Part shown: positions 1 through 17,600 of the stretch, one piece after another
How the letters are laid out: each line of letters starts with the position of its first letter
How positions within the stretch are numbered: the first letter of the stretch is position 1
Notes under the pieces: generated by a model
Databases searched by the model: none
The model's input: only the letters and a program-made list of their open reading frames with translations
Told to the model about the DNA's origin: nothing
Made by a program: the position numbers and the translations under genes
NCBI GenBank assembly: GCA_026874595.1
Contig: CM049312.1
Coordinates: 76,354,929-76,418,928, forward strand
DNA from: Sipunculus nudus
Taxonomy: Eukaryota; Annelida; Sipuncula; Golfingiida; Sipunculidae
Direction of reading: 5' to 3'
DNA: 64,000 nucleotides

Positions 1-675
1 TTTCACTTTGACGTACCATGCATCATCTTTTAATTTAGCATAGTTCATGGCTGGTTGCACTAGGTATATAGAAGACTGATTATTGACCGCATCGGGACAG
101 CATAATTTTTTGTTAAAGGATAGTCTTCACAACGCATTCAACATAACAAAGTGCAAACTGTCGCAAACTAGTTAAGGCTCCCCGGGATGGACGCGGATCA
201 CAGTGCACGAACTTTAGTCTTTGATGGTGGTCTTGTCAAATGAAAAGCTGTTTGAAAGATAAGATTTTTTTTCTGATTGACCGGCCAATCTTAATAAAAT
301 ACTGATTGTGATATCTGCACATTTATAGAAATAAACAACAATCTCGACTTTGTATTCACATGTAACATGACGATGGTTTACCAAATTACGCTTGTCCTCG
401 GGCTGTCTTCTTTGACCAAAACAGGTCATAGGAGGTCACGATCGCGGAGCGCCATCTCCCGGCAAATATATGAACAAAAATATAGAACTCGCAATGACTG
501 TCCGCTTTGGAGGGTCGTAATATGTACTGGATACGCAGGCAGGAGGGGAAATGTTGTCCGCTTTACTGAGTTTACGTTAAACATAATATAGAGGCAAATT
601 TTGAAGGGACTGAGATTTAGTATCCGCATTAGTGAGTTGTCCACCTTACTGAGTTGTCCGCAAGTAGGAGTATTA

Positions 676-678
<3 letters not shown>

Positions 679-741
<63 letters not shown>
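679..741. repeat. (TA)n microsatellite
   Basis: About 31 uninterrupted TA units. Open frames across it are simple-repeat artefacts. Confidence 0.95.
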
Positions 742-745
<4 letters not shown>

Positions 746-1874
746 TATTGTCCGTGTGACACATTTCAAATATATTACAATTAAGGTTACGGTTTAAAAA
801 AATAAGGTATTATGTTTAACGTTTCAAGTATAGGTTTATTCTAAGTCAGGTTTAGTTATATAATATTTTATAGTAAACTCAGAAATTGAACCAAAGTCTA
901 TAATTCTAATAGTTAATATTTTCAATTTTCAATACATAAATATTATTCTCTGAATTTCAGGGGGATGGATGGTTTCATTGATAAACCCCCATCCCCCTGT
1001 ATTGATGCCCCTGATTGTCGTAACCGATAATTGAATTGAATCGCTCGCTCGGAACCCTTTTTGTCGTTGTCAGAATCCGGAGAACAATTGATTTCTTGGT
1101 GTGGCCTAATAATAAAAACAACAGTTTGCCTTGTCCCATTACACGTATACTGTATGATTCTCAGTTATTATAATATTTTCTCTACACGTCCGTTTAAGAC
1201 CCTTCTTTTCACAAAATCATCTCTTCCTTGTATCATCCGTTTTACTAATTGACAAAAACATAATACAAATATACGTATAAACATATTTATTGAAGGAAGT
1301 AACAAATTAAATATCCCAAAAGTTACCCTAGAATGATATAGCAATGATTATTATATAATATTGAATAATTATGAATTAATGCCAACTGGAACACGTTCAC
1401 ATAAAACCATTCAATGCTTCATCTCAATATCACCTACCTCAGTGACGTTAATCAGAGTCGAGAAACCGCATTTGTGGGCAAGCAACCTTTATACGATTAA
1501 ATATAAACTTTTAAAAATATATAAATTTCCATCACAGCAGTAGTTATTATGCTTATCATGCACTGTATTGAAAATACATCAATATTACACAAATATAATA
1601 TTGCCCCGCCATTCCTTACACCTAAAAACCTTTAGGTATTTCAGAGAGTTCTCTGATGTAATCCCTTTATAACATGTGGCTCTTCGTTTCAACCCTCTTT
1701 ACTTGATAGAAGTACACCTATTAGCAAATGATACAAACACCTAATCTGTCTAAGAGTCAACATCTATAAATGATGCTTGTGAGTCTTATGGGCCGAAATT
1801 TTGTATAAATGAACATTTTAATTCAATATTCGCGAAATCCAAAGTGCATGAAGCCACTGCATATAACTGCCCCG

Positions 1875-1880
1875 TTTATT
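1875..1880 (-). promoter_or_regulatory. possible polyadenylation signal of SDR paralogue 1
   Basis: AATAAA on the minus strand, 12 nt after the stop codon. Its position would give a very short 3' UTR, so a more distal signal could be used instead. Confidence 0.4.
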
Positions 1881-1892
1881 AACAAATTTGAC

Positions 1893-7113
<5,221 letters not shown>

Positions 7114-10100
7114 TATCTGAAATATCAACATTTTTGTTTGGTCGTAACATTTTCATGCCATATATATATGCTTGACAAGCGTGCGGAGGCCTCTGGTCAG
7201 TTAGCCGGGACTGTGCTTATCTTTATTACCGGCACTAATTACTGCAAGTGTTTGCACTAATTACTGCAAACACTTCCCCCTGTACTCTTACCCCTGAACT
7301 ATTATACAAATCGTAAAATTTTGTTTAGGTCTGTGTCACTGCCCCAGATTAAGTCAGTGCCATCCTATACGGGTAAAATTCGTGATATCAAGAATATGTC
7401 ATGATATATGAAATTGCCGCTTGTTATTTCAGTCAACTTTACCTTGCTAGGGCTTATAACTATTTAACCCATGTTGTTATCTTGTGTTATTTTATACTAA
7501 ATATTAAACATGTCTATCTAATTTGAATATATTCAAAAGCTGGTTTTAAAAATATTTTCGTTTCATGACGTAGCACAATAATACAAACCGATAAAAGATT
7601 GCATTGCTTGGCAGTCACCGCTTCTTATTTATAATTATTACGCTCTGCTGGTTGTCATGTAAGCGTGCGTGTCTCCGTGTATATCCCAGTGAAAGCCAGC
7701 TAAAAGCATTGACATTCACTGAAATCGTTTGCGGTAAATACGGCACCTTGTGAAAAAATCCACCCTTGTTTTAATATTCATATTACGTGCTGTTGGATGG
7801 CTTATAGCGCTGTATAATACATAAAAGCTAATTCGGATCTTGTTCGCAAACGCTGTTAATCAACATCGGGATTCGATGATTTTTTTTTTACATTTTAAAA
7901 CTATATTAAAGTCTGGATATAGTTTTAAAGTATTAAGATATCAGTCACTTAAAAAATTAACAATAAAGATATCTTATTTTATGCTTAATATGCCTATTCA
8001 ATATTCGGTAATCTATAGGTTTCGTCATTCTGGGATGATATTGGTCTACTAATATGTGTTGCTGCTAGTTATTTCGTGCCTACAGTGTTCACGTATGATT
8101 GTGAGAGGGAATACATTGGCACTACGAATGTTTACTCAGTGATCAGGGTAATCGTTGCTAATCAGTCACTTCACACCAGACGCGTGTCCAAGCGCGGTGG
8201 CCCATGACCTAATAACCGATGACCAGCCACTCAGAACAGTAAGCTCCGCCTACTTCTGTTTGACAGTTCTTGAGATGCAATTTCATGTTAATATATCGTC
8301 GTTTTCACCATGACAAACTATTCAATTTTCAATTTTGTTTATATAAACCAATTCAGATCAGAATATATAATGAAAATATACGACCATCACTTGCGCTGAT
8401 ATTCCTGTTTCCCGTTGAAAACGAAATTACTCTTCGAAAAAGTTTTTGGGCATTTTCTCAAAAATAAAAAAAAAACAATTTAACAGACTGCACGGTCTTC
8501 GGGGCGATATTTCTCTAAAACCGCAAAATGTAGAGTTTTCAAATTTTACATACAGGTATGTTGACATGTAATCTAATATGCGTTTTTCTCGATATCTGTT
8601 ATGGTTTAGCAGTTATACACCATTTAAAAAAAAAACAAATATGCATTGTTTGCATCATAATATTTATTAAATTGAAAATTCAATAGTAAGAAAAGATTTA
8701 AAACACAAAATAAAAAAAGGCTTGAAATATTTTGTGTACTTCCAGGTGATACTATTTTTACATACATATTGTTTGCAAAATGTGAGATATATCGCTTTAA
8801 AATATAAAATAAATTATTTACAGTTTTAAATCTTCAAAGCAAAATCTGAGACAATGTTCATATATATCTCATTTAACAGAGGATATTCTAATGATTCCAA
8901 ATATAAAATGTATATATCTTTGTGGAGAAAAGTTATTTTAATATGAATTCTCAAGCTAAATTATACCAAGGTTGTTTGACGATCATTAGACCTTAAGCCA
9001 TTAAAACACTTATTCAGTTAACATCTTTATATAGTTCGTTTATATATATATAGGTACCGTCGTGAGGGACATTCGAGGTTACGTGATACCTCGAGAAGAT
9101 AGTCCTTGTCACTTGCTGAGGAGTCAAGCCACGCAAAGATCTATTCTTCCTTTATTTTAACAACCACATAATCACTGGTGAGCTTTTCCAAACAACAAGA
9201 TCAGTAAAATAAAGGTTCAATTTCACGACAAACAATATAGGACATACCCCAATGGAAACTCCACTATACAAACACCATACCCTCAATACCTTTTGGAGTT
9301 CATTAACTCAACGAGTGCATCTATTTGCGCTATATGACCAAATATCAATCCCCAAGCAATTAAAAGATCATTTTCTTTTTCTGAAAGTTAAGACAATGCA
9401 CAGTGCCCTGAAAACGGAAAAACAGCGAGGGATCCATTATGACTGAAATTCCGTACTTTCCTTGACCTCTTTCTTTTGTTCAGCTTGGATGAAAGGGTTT
9501 TATTACATGCATCGAAATCTTTGATACAGTGTACTCAGCCGTGTTCCACCTCCGTTTCCCCCGCATTCGTTTCCGGAAAAACCACTCTATACCACTTGAT
9601 GTAATTTTCTTAAACTTTGTGTAATTTTACATGTAAGCTTGTGTCTTATCGAATCGGTGTGACCTCGCGTGGCTTCCGTCCGTGTATCCCAATCTCTTGA
9701 ATGGTGTCACGTATTGTGCCAACACTTGCATGCCAATATGTCCAAGATCTCTAGGGCAAGGCATTCTCCAGGGTGGAAGCTTTGTTTTTAGTTGTACGAT
9801 ATTTACCTCATTTTAAGTTGCGTAGACTAGCAGTAGGGACATGAGGATTTGCCTGCTCCTGTGTGAAGGAACAGATTGGTAAATGCAATTTCAAGTCAGC
9901 TTATTTTTGTCTTCATGGTGAATTTATTAACTTTTTCTATCACAAAAGTGAAGTTAAGCGAGTTCGACTTGAGTAAATACAACCTGCAACTTGTGTAACT
10001 CATTCATGTAGGATTTAGGCTCGAGGGGTCTCACCACATTCTAGCAGGTATGCATGGACCTATTGAACTGAACTGATTGTGTAAGTGACATGAAAAATAC

Positions 10101-10255
10101 TCCTGGTGTTATATAGAAAAGCAACCAATATGATTTTGAGTCTTACATAAGTGGCAGCTTGGATGGCAATCCTAATATCTGATGGCGATTGCCACTGTTT
10201 GTTATAATCTCTGATTAACTCTTCCAATCATAAACATGCAGAGCTCCAAGGAAAG
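7114..10255. other. intergenic region upstream of SDR paralogue 1
   Basis: AT-rich with only short featureless ORFs. It should hold the promoter and possibly a non-coding first exon of SDR paralogue 1, because an acceptor-like TTTCAG ends 3 nt before its ATG. No promoter element could be assigned with confidence. Confidence 0.4.
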
Positions 10256-10284
10256 AAGCTAACTTTGAATATTGTGAAAGCTGA

Positions 10285-10666
10285 AATTATAAGGGAGTCA
10301 ACTACAAATACAGGAAATACTTGCCATTTCTTGAACCACCAGACAGTGAAGCATTCTTATCCAGTATGTATAGTAATCTAAACTGCAAAACTTTTAAATC
10401 GCAATATGGTGATATAGTTTTGTACGTCATTTTAAATGGTCTAAAATTAAATCTACATGTATTCGATGAGGACGAACATGGATCAGGATCATTCAGGAAG
10501 ACACAATCTAACACCCTATGGATATCAGGCAAGGGATACAATAATGCTCCATCGTGATGGTGAACATTACAATGCCTTGATCCCGGTAGAACAGTACTTA
10601 GCTAATCGAGATCCAAAGTGCCCTGTTAACATGGCATTCTGCAGGATTTCTGTCAAGTCCAGGTAA
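10285..10666 (+). pseudogene. OTU-like cysteine protease domain remnant, probably of retroelement origin
   Basis: Two overlapping frames carry the C-terminal half of an OTU-type fold. The first frame (to 10557) has a YGDIVLYVILNGLKLNLHVF segment, like the OTU W/Y-GD...L-N-L...V-F strand. The second frame (10508-10666) has DTIMLHRDGEHYNALIPV, whose His-Tyr-Asn matches the OTU catalytic His strand. The frames must be linked by a frameshift near 10490-10520. The catalytic Cys helix is not seen. It lies about 0.9 kb upstream of the LINE endonuclease on the same strand, so it may be part of that element's polyprotein. Confidence 0.55.
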
Positions 10667-10669
10667 ATC

Positions 10670-11149
10670 GTGGGAAAAATAACGAATTATGTCGCTATTG
10701 TGGACATGATAACCAGGGTTTATTATACTGATAGTGTTGATCTAGAGCGGAAAGAGAAACAACAAAGAAGAATTCATCGGCGTACCGAATTACTTGAAAT
10801 ACCTGCAGCCAATTTGCAGCGGAGAGTGAGGAAGAGACTGTTTCATGAAAGACTTTGGAACCCTAAAACTTCAAAATCAGATGACTCTTATGCATATTCA
10901 AATTTAATATATTGTGGTAATTCTGATAAATGTAACATTGAATTAGCTCATGAATGCTCAACTGTTGAGTATGATGTGTTGTTAAACAAGAAAAAAGTTA
11001 ATTATATGTCAATGAAAATCTATTGGTCAAAATGTAGTTCAAAACCCAAATCACGTGGCATTAATTTTGGTAACCTTGTTCATATTCATTTCAATGATCT
11101 TCTTGTGAATCAAGTCAGTCATCAAAGTTCAGATAGTCCTCATAATTAA
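10670..11149 (+). CDS. unrecognised 159-aa ORF, possible retroelement linker region
   Basis: The longest uninterrupted frame between the OTU-like segment and the endonuclease remnant. It is basic at the N-terminal third (KEKQQRRIHRR) and Ser/Asn-rich at the end. No domain was recognised. The order OTU-like, this ORF, endonuclease, RT on one strand suggests an internal part of a decayed polyprotein, not a host gene. The listed GTG/ATG start is arbitrary. Confidence 0.35.
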   Translation: MGKITNYVAIVDMITRVYYTDSVDLERKEKQQRRIHRRTELLEIPAANLQRRVRKRLFHERLWNPKTSKSDDSYAYSNLIYCGNSDKCNIELAHECSTVEYDVLLNKKKVNYMSMKIYWSKCSSKPKSRGINFGNLVHIHFNDLLVNQVSHQSSDSPHN

Positions 11150-11380
11150 AATCCTAATGATACTCATGAACACCTGGCAAACTCACAATACAATGATCCG
11201 AACAATCTTCTGACTTGTACAGCGAGTTGATTGGTTCAAAACAGGGGAAATAATCGAAAATGCTTTGCAAAATGTCAAAATAAAAAGTATTCTACAATAT
11301 GGGAGGGAGAAATGAGTGATAAGATGGTTACTTTTAAATATCCTAGGAAAGAGATTAGACGATACATCTGTTAGGCTGTT

Positions 11381-11760
11381 TTGAATAATGATATTATTGC
11401 TGATAAAAATATTGAGGTCATTATAAGCACACATGGGGTCTTGGGAACTTCTAAACATTTTTCTGCCTCTAATGGAACATTACGTACTATACAATGTAGA
11501 AAGACCACTAGTGGCAACCGTCCTTTTTGTGTGGTTAATGGTGCATCAGTAAAAAATAAATGTGCCGTTTTGGAGACTTAAATTCTTGATAAGAACCTTG
11601 ATATATTTTTTATTGCTGAGACATGGCTAAAGGAGTCTAATCATGTTGTATGCCGTGATCTAACACCAACAGGATACAACTTTCATCATGTACTAGGATG
11701 TGATGGTAGAGGGTATGCTGGAGTAGCTTTTATTGTGAAAAAATTGGGTTTCTTCGAATA
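11381..11760 (+). pseudogene. LINE AP-endonuclease N-terminal remnant
   Basis: The frame has SVKNKCAVLET, an in-frame stop (11579-11581), then ILDKNLDIFFIAETWLKES, the classic opening of CR1/L2-type LINE endonucleases with the ET of the metal-binding site. It then degenerates and stops after GYAGVAF. Later endonuclease motifs are not readable. It is the 5' coding part of the same decayed LINE as the RT at 12150-13080. Confidence 0.75.
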
Positions 11761-11919
11761 AATGCTTAATCTTCCTAAGTTCACAGCAGTTTACACACTG
11801 TACACTGATATTGATCATTCAGGAGGGTTATAATAATCCTCTGATGCTGACATTTAAGAGCGCTTATGAGCAGAATTTAAGTGATTAGTAGCGGTGGTCA
11901 CTGGCGGTGTCATTGCAGG

Positions 11920-13475
11920 TGTTTAGCTGCTGAATATGTCAAGAACCATAGACCAGTCCACAATTTATCATTTGTTTCTAAGGGTGTAGAAAGAGTTGTA
12001 GCACAACAACTCTTTTCCTACACTTAAATCAATAATCTGGAGGAGCCAATGCAATCGACTTACCGTATAGGCACTTCTACTGAAACAACTCTGTTGCGTG
12101 ATCAAAACGATATTCTGAGAAATAATGACAGACAACATGTCAAAGTCTTGATCCTGCTTGTCAGCTGCTTTTGATACAATTTATTACCAGGTTCTTGTAT
12201 CAAGGTTGTCAGATATGTATGGCATCAAAGATTTAGCTCTAGCCTGGATTAAGGCGTACCTCAGTGACAGAACACAGTCAGTTGTCATTGGCAAAAGTGT
12301 TTCGGATGGATCAGTTTTAAGATATGGTGTACCTCAAGTTTCCGTTCTAGGGACTATTTTTCTCACTAAGTATACTAAACCCCTTGGTAACCTCATACGA
12401 GGACATGGCTTAGATTATGTTCTGTATGCAGATGATACACAGTTTTACACATCATGCTCACCTGGTGATTTGGACTATAACTTTAGAAAAATTAGAAAAA
12501 TGCGTGAACATTCAACATTGGAAAATTCAAAACAAGCTTAAACTCAATGGTGACAAAACTGAGATGATTATTATTGGTTCAGCTAAGCAGTTACAGAAAG
12601 CTGTTAATCCCTGCATTCCTATTGGTACCTGTGCCATAAAACTAACCCTGAAAGTTCGAAATGTTGGAGTTATTTTTGATGATCATATTATAACAAAAGT
12701 CAGTTCAATATGTAAGAGTGCTTATCTCAATCTGTATAACGTTTTGCGGATCCGCAAATATCTTTCTATGTCAAATGCTGCATATTAAGCACAGAGTTCG
12801 ATTTTGTCGAGGTTAGATGTTTGTAATTCTCTAATAATGGAGTACCAAAAAATCTCAGATGTTAAGACTGCAAAGAATTCAAAATCAGAAGGCTCGCATT
12901 GTATCGTGATGTCCATACGTGATTATATATCACCCGTCCTGTTCGAGTTGCACTGGTTACCTGTAGAATTTCGTATTAGATTTAAAATATTGCTGCTTAC
13001 ATTTAAGGCTCTCAATGAGAAAGCAGCTCTTCATGTCACAGAATTTACATTTTACACCTCGTGCATTGAGATCAAGTAATTAGTGCATGTGTCTTTGTGA
13101 ACCTAGGAGTATATTATCTACATATTGGGAAAGAGCATTCAGTTCTTGTGCTCCAGGCTTTGGAACAGTTTGCCAGACTATATAAAGAAATCAGATTCTA
13201 TTGATATATTTATAGGTGCACTGAAGACAAACTTTGTTTTGCAAGCCCATGATACTTTTTTTATGTAAATGGTATATTATATGCTTTTTATAGTTTATTA
13301 TTATGACAATTTATATATCTTAACACTGGCATTATGTTTTAAATACATACTAAATATTGTCTTTTATTTTAAATGTGATTGCTATTTATATATTATATTG
13401 TTATGCCCTTGAGCTTGAGTCATGTATTCTGGATATGTGCGCATTATAAGAATAAATTAATATTATTATTATTGC
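11920..13475 (+). pseudogene. CR1/L2-like LINE reverse transcriptase and 3' end, decayed
   Basis: RT motifs in order: SAAFDTIYYQVLVSRL (motif A), AWIKAYLSDRTQSVVIG, GVPQVSVLG (normally PQGSVLG) and VLYADDTQFY with YADD at 12425-12436. A frameshift near 12500 moves the thumb region to another frame (GDKTEMIIIG), and a further frame at 12804-13079 has ISPVLFELHWLPVEFRIRFK, the usual C-terminal stretch of these elements. The end ATTATAAGAATAAATTAATATT followed by ATT repeats (to about 13475) is a CR1/L2-type 3' tail. Several frameshifts make it inactive. Confidence 0.85.
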
Positions 13476-13559
13476 TTTGTCGTACACAGGCTTCGTGGCC
13501 CCACCTAACTACTGGTTTTGCGTCGCATTCGTATCTTAGTCGATTTTTTTAATGGAAAT

Positions 13560-13945
13560 CACACATATTTCAGGAACTGTTTGACATAGCAGCCTAAAGT
13601 TGGACTGAAATTTAGCATATCCAAATGATCTTGGAAAACTTTTATTCATATGCAAGATTGATGGCGCCACCGGCAATAATTTTGTCTCGTTCCAACTGTG
13701 TATCTGTTTTGGGAATAAATATCACAGATATGTCAAGGGAGGTTTGATGTAGGGCTAAACATTTTGAATATACATAGATCTAGGATACACCTTACGCAAT
13801 ACAGGTGGTGTCATCTTCATTGTTTCGCGCGAAGCCCTTGCATATCCATATCTCAAGGGCAGTTTCATGTATTGGCCTGAATGCTGCATGTTAATAAATC
13901 TTTGATAGCTTTATCTTGTACAAAATACTAATGGCGCCACTGACA
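13560..13945. repeat. degenerate three-unit tandem repeat
   Basis: Three diverged units of about 120-160 bp each. They share a start like TCAAGGGAGGTTTGATGTA and an end like AATGGCGCCACTG, seen at about 13655 and 13927 and as GGTGGTGTCATC near 13806. Confidence 0.5.
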
Positions 13946-14530
13946 AAACTTTTCATTTGGCACCCGCCTGGTGCGAATATTTTATCGGCATCATGCATCC
14001 GTGTTACAAATATACATTGAACAGGACTTGTGACGCCACCCTATAGCATCTCAATAGATAAAGATAACAACACAAATCCTATTTAAAAAGGTAGTACTTA
14101 TTCTTACGATTTCCACGATCCTTTTGTTTTTTAATGTAGCAGTTGCCGATACATCCCATATGCCGCGTACATGTGGGTTTAGTCTACATGTGAATATGTT
14201 AAGTTCAAAACAATAACATGGCTACTTGCTGATAAAGACTGCAGAGTCTAACTTCTATTAAAGCAGATTTTTTATACATGCTTTTTACAGAAGAACGTCT
14301 GCTTGTGTTCAGCACAACTACGTGAATGCATAATTAAGTAGGTCTTCAAACTCACGTGTTTGTGTGACTAACGTCACCACGTGTAGTGACAACATTCACA
14401 CCAAACACGACAATGCATTAGCGCCTTCGATCACCATTAAACAACATCAATATTATAATTTAGCATGGCATCAGCACAGATTTAGGATTAAGAATCCCAA
14501 AAATTGTCTTGTAACTTAATTTCTCACATT

Positions 14531-14698
14531 GTAGGAACAAGTGATTAACCAATTCAGTGTTGGTTTATTTACTTAAATCACCTGTACAAAATTCATTTTC
14601 TGTCGCTGAACAGCGTAGGAACAAGTGATGAACCAAGTCAGTGTTGGTACATTTACTTTAATCAGCTGCATACAATTCATTTTCTGTCGTTGAAGAGT
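14531..14698. repeat. tandem duplication, two units of 84 bp
   Basis: GTAGGAACAAGTGAT begins at 14531 and again at 14615. Both units end with AATTCATTTTCTGTCG and TTGAA-like sequence. Differences between units are scattered. Confidence 0.75.
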
Positions 14699-17600
14699 TA
14701 TAGATTTGGTCAGCTGACATATTTGATGCTTTTGTAAATTCCTTCATTTTGCTAAAGCATATAGATGGGTATAAAGCTCCCCGTACACTAAAGTACCTGT
14801 TCAAGTCATTTTTTCCATTCATAATTATACTTAACAAATAAGTCTCATATTGTTTATTTGCTAGGAGTCATTTGAACAACATGTCTTATTATGGATTAGT
14901 AACATGACACGATGTTCATAAAAGGTTGTACAACTGAGGAATTGTTTTTGTTTCAAGGGAGTTTCCGATATGACTGGCTCTCTCATTCTCACTTATTGTC
15001 CGTCCAGTGATTAAGACCAAAATTGGGTGTTTCTCATTCAAACATATAAACCACACCCATAAATAATAACATATAACTAACTTGTTTCAAGGATAGGTCC
15101 ACGGCAGACATTCTCTGCGGATCGGGAATGAAGGTGGTTAATAATCGTTGACAAATTATAATGAATTCTTCAGGTTTTCAAGTTTCATGTGCTGGGAATA
15201 ATAATCAATTCTGACCAGTATCGCACGGGGGTCCTTCTACACCGTAGTGAAACGACTGATCCACTTGACTGTGAACTTTACCCACAGTTACACAGACTTA
15301 CCTTTTCTTGGGGAGCAACTGAACAATGCAGGCTGAAGTCCCACCAAACCTTGGTAACAGAATGGTAGCTAAAGTGTTCTCCGACAAAAATAACATCCTA
15401 TTCTATACATATAAAACACAGAAGGTAGTGAATGTTCCGTTTAGTTACACGTTCGTTTTTATAAGTAGTCATTTGTCTAAGTGGCATAATTGCACACTCC
15501 CAGAGGCCAAGCTAACAGCTGTTTTATGAGCTCTCTGTAAATGTTCTGCGTGAATTGCCCATGTTATACCTGCGTTAATTCAAGGCGTCCTTCAGCGTAT
15601 GCTTATGTGTTCATAAATGTTTGGAACTCGCAACGGGGGCGATTTTTTAGCATATAGTGCGCGTATCCAGAATATTTTCTGCCAGGATAATGCATTTTAC
15701 TGATTGACATAAACATTATAAGAATATACGTATAAACAAATATTTTGGAGGAAATATCCCCCCAAAAAATACAATATAATAATCAAGTAATGATGGATAA
15801 TAATAACTTATACGACCTATTAAATGTTCAATATAACACGTTTTCCAGCCTTTCCGGAAGCACTCATTTCAGTCATTTGAGTCACCAATAGTTAATAAGT
15901 ATTGTGTGGTAATATCACACCTCTGTGTTAATGTCACACATGATTTTTTTTTGTCAGAATTATCTTCGTAATAATCTGGTGCAAAATCCTCGGCCATTAT
16001 GTTAACTGAAGGAAACCGGGTTGAATGTTGTCTATATTCTCTGGGTTTTTGTTGTTGGTTTGCTGGCAACGTAGCACCATTCAGTTTTTTTTTCATTAGG
16101 CCCTGGATGACTTTCACAGGGACGTCCTGTTCTGTGTTTCGAGTACACTGAATGCTTGAATAACTTCTTTATTGGCATCATATATTTGCTGCTCGAGCCC
16201 GACCTGAGTTCTTAAAGTAAGACATTACAAAGGGACAAACAAAAAGGACTTTTTCCTCTATTGACACGACAAAATAAATGGGTGGTCAGCGATGACCACA
16301 ATTGAATGCTTCGGCCTCTGTCGAGATTAGACACGAACGACGGCACAGTAAATGGAATGATGCGTGTGTTTGTGTCACTGACCCGCAAATTATAATTAAC
16401 ACTGTTAATATACACATATATAGTGTCCTTTTATTGAAAATATACTACATTTAATGTATCTTGATAAAGAGATATTCGAGGGGTAAACGTTTGGCACTTC
16501 TCGCTGGCGACCCTGTGTAGCTATGGGAGTGGATTGCAGTTGCCCGTCTATGGTTTGTGCTTTTCTCCGGGGTCTCCGGTTTCACCCACCTCTATAGACT
16601 AGCGAACGCCATCATCCGAGCCATAGAGAGTGCATCGTATTAATTTTTATAACTTTTTTTTGTACAATCCATGTAAACAAATAAGTTAACATATATATAT
16701 TATTTATGCATCGTGTGATTCAAACATACATTTCTTTACAATGTAATTAATAATAAAGAAAGTGACTATGTGATCGTATATTAGTAAAAGAATAATGTTC
16801 ATTTGAAGAAGCTAATCGTGTATATATTAGTATGGATATACAGGTATACTTTATGACTTCCGAAAACTAGAAACTGTTGAAAGAATTGACATATATTTGG
16901 ACATTTATAAGAAGTGTTCAGTTTTAAACATTCAAAAAGATTATTAAAAAATGTCATACTAATGACATTGAGTACCTTCCCCTTCTATAAAATGTATTTG
17001 AATTATGATTTCAAGTGGTGTCACATAATAAATCAGATATGAAGAAACCAGAATATCTCCAGAAATATTGTTTTCGATATATTAATTTTAACAATATATG
17101 CCTTTTGACACATTTCAGTAATGTAATATATACATAAAGTTGTATTATATAAAGTTTTGATATATAGTTATGCCAATGTTTATCTGATTATTTTAAAGAA
17201 GACACTCATTTGGAAATGCCATATTTTGTTTAAAGTTGACACATCATAATGTGAATCAAACACCAGGATTTAAATTTGTGCTGGCGAGGTATATGGATAT
17301 ATAAATCAATATAGATATCAGTCGATGCCGGAGGAGATATACGATTATAATTGGCAAGAATAAATACGATTATTGATACCTATATCTTAAATCGACATGA
17401 TTATCGAATGCTCCGAGAGAGAGAATTCATATATAAATGAGTGTTGGCTTCATAAAATGGTATTGCATAACAAACAATTATTTAGATAATTTTAACATGT
17501 TATGAAAGGATAACATGGCCATTGTGAGTCTCTCTCACAATGACATTTTTAAATAATTAAGTAAATAGAGTTGTGATGACCATGTAGCATGTCCCTTGTG

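Larger units (their letters stand above)
1..1892. other. AT-rich region downstream of SDR paralogue 1, no gene seen
   Basis: Only short ORFs without recognisable domains. It contains a TA microsatellite (679-741). No SDR-like exon or transposon coding domain was recognised on either strand. Confidence 0.5.

Noticed and set aside
426-764. 112-aa minus-strand ORF
   Set aside because: Half of it is Tyr-Ile repeats from the TA microsatellite; no domain.
7114-7131. Upstream ATG (MLIFQI extension) as the start of SDR paralogue 1
   Set aside because: Not present in paralogue 2, and separated from the conserved ATG by an acceptor-like TTTCAG.
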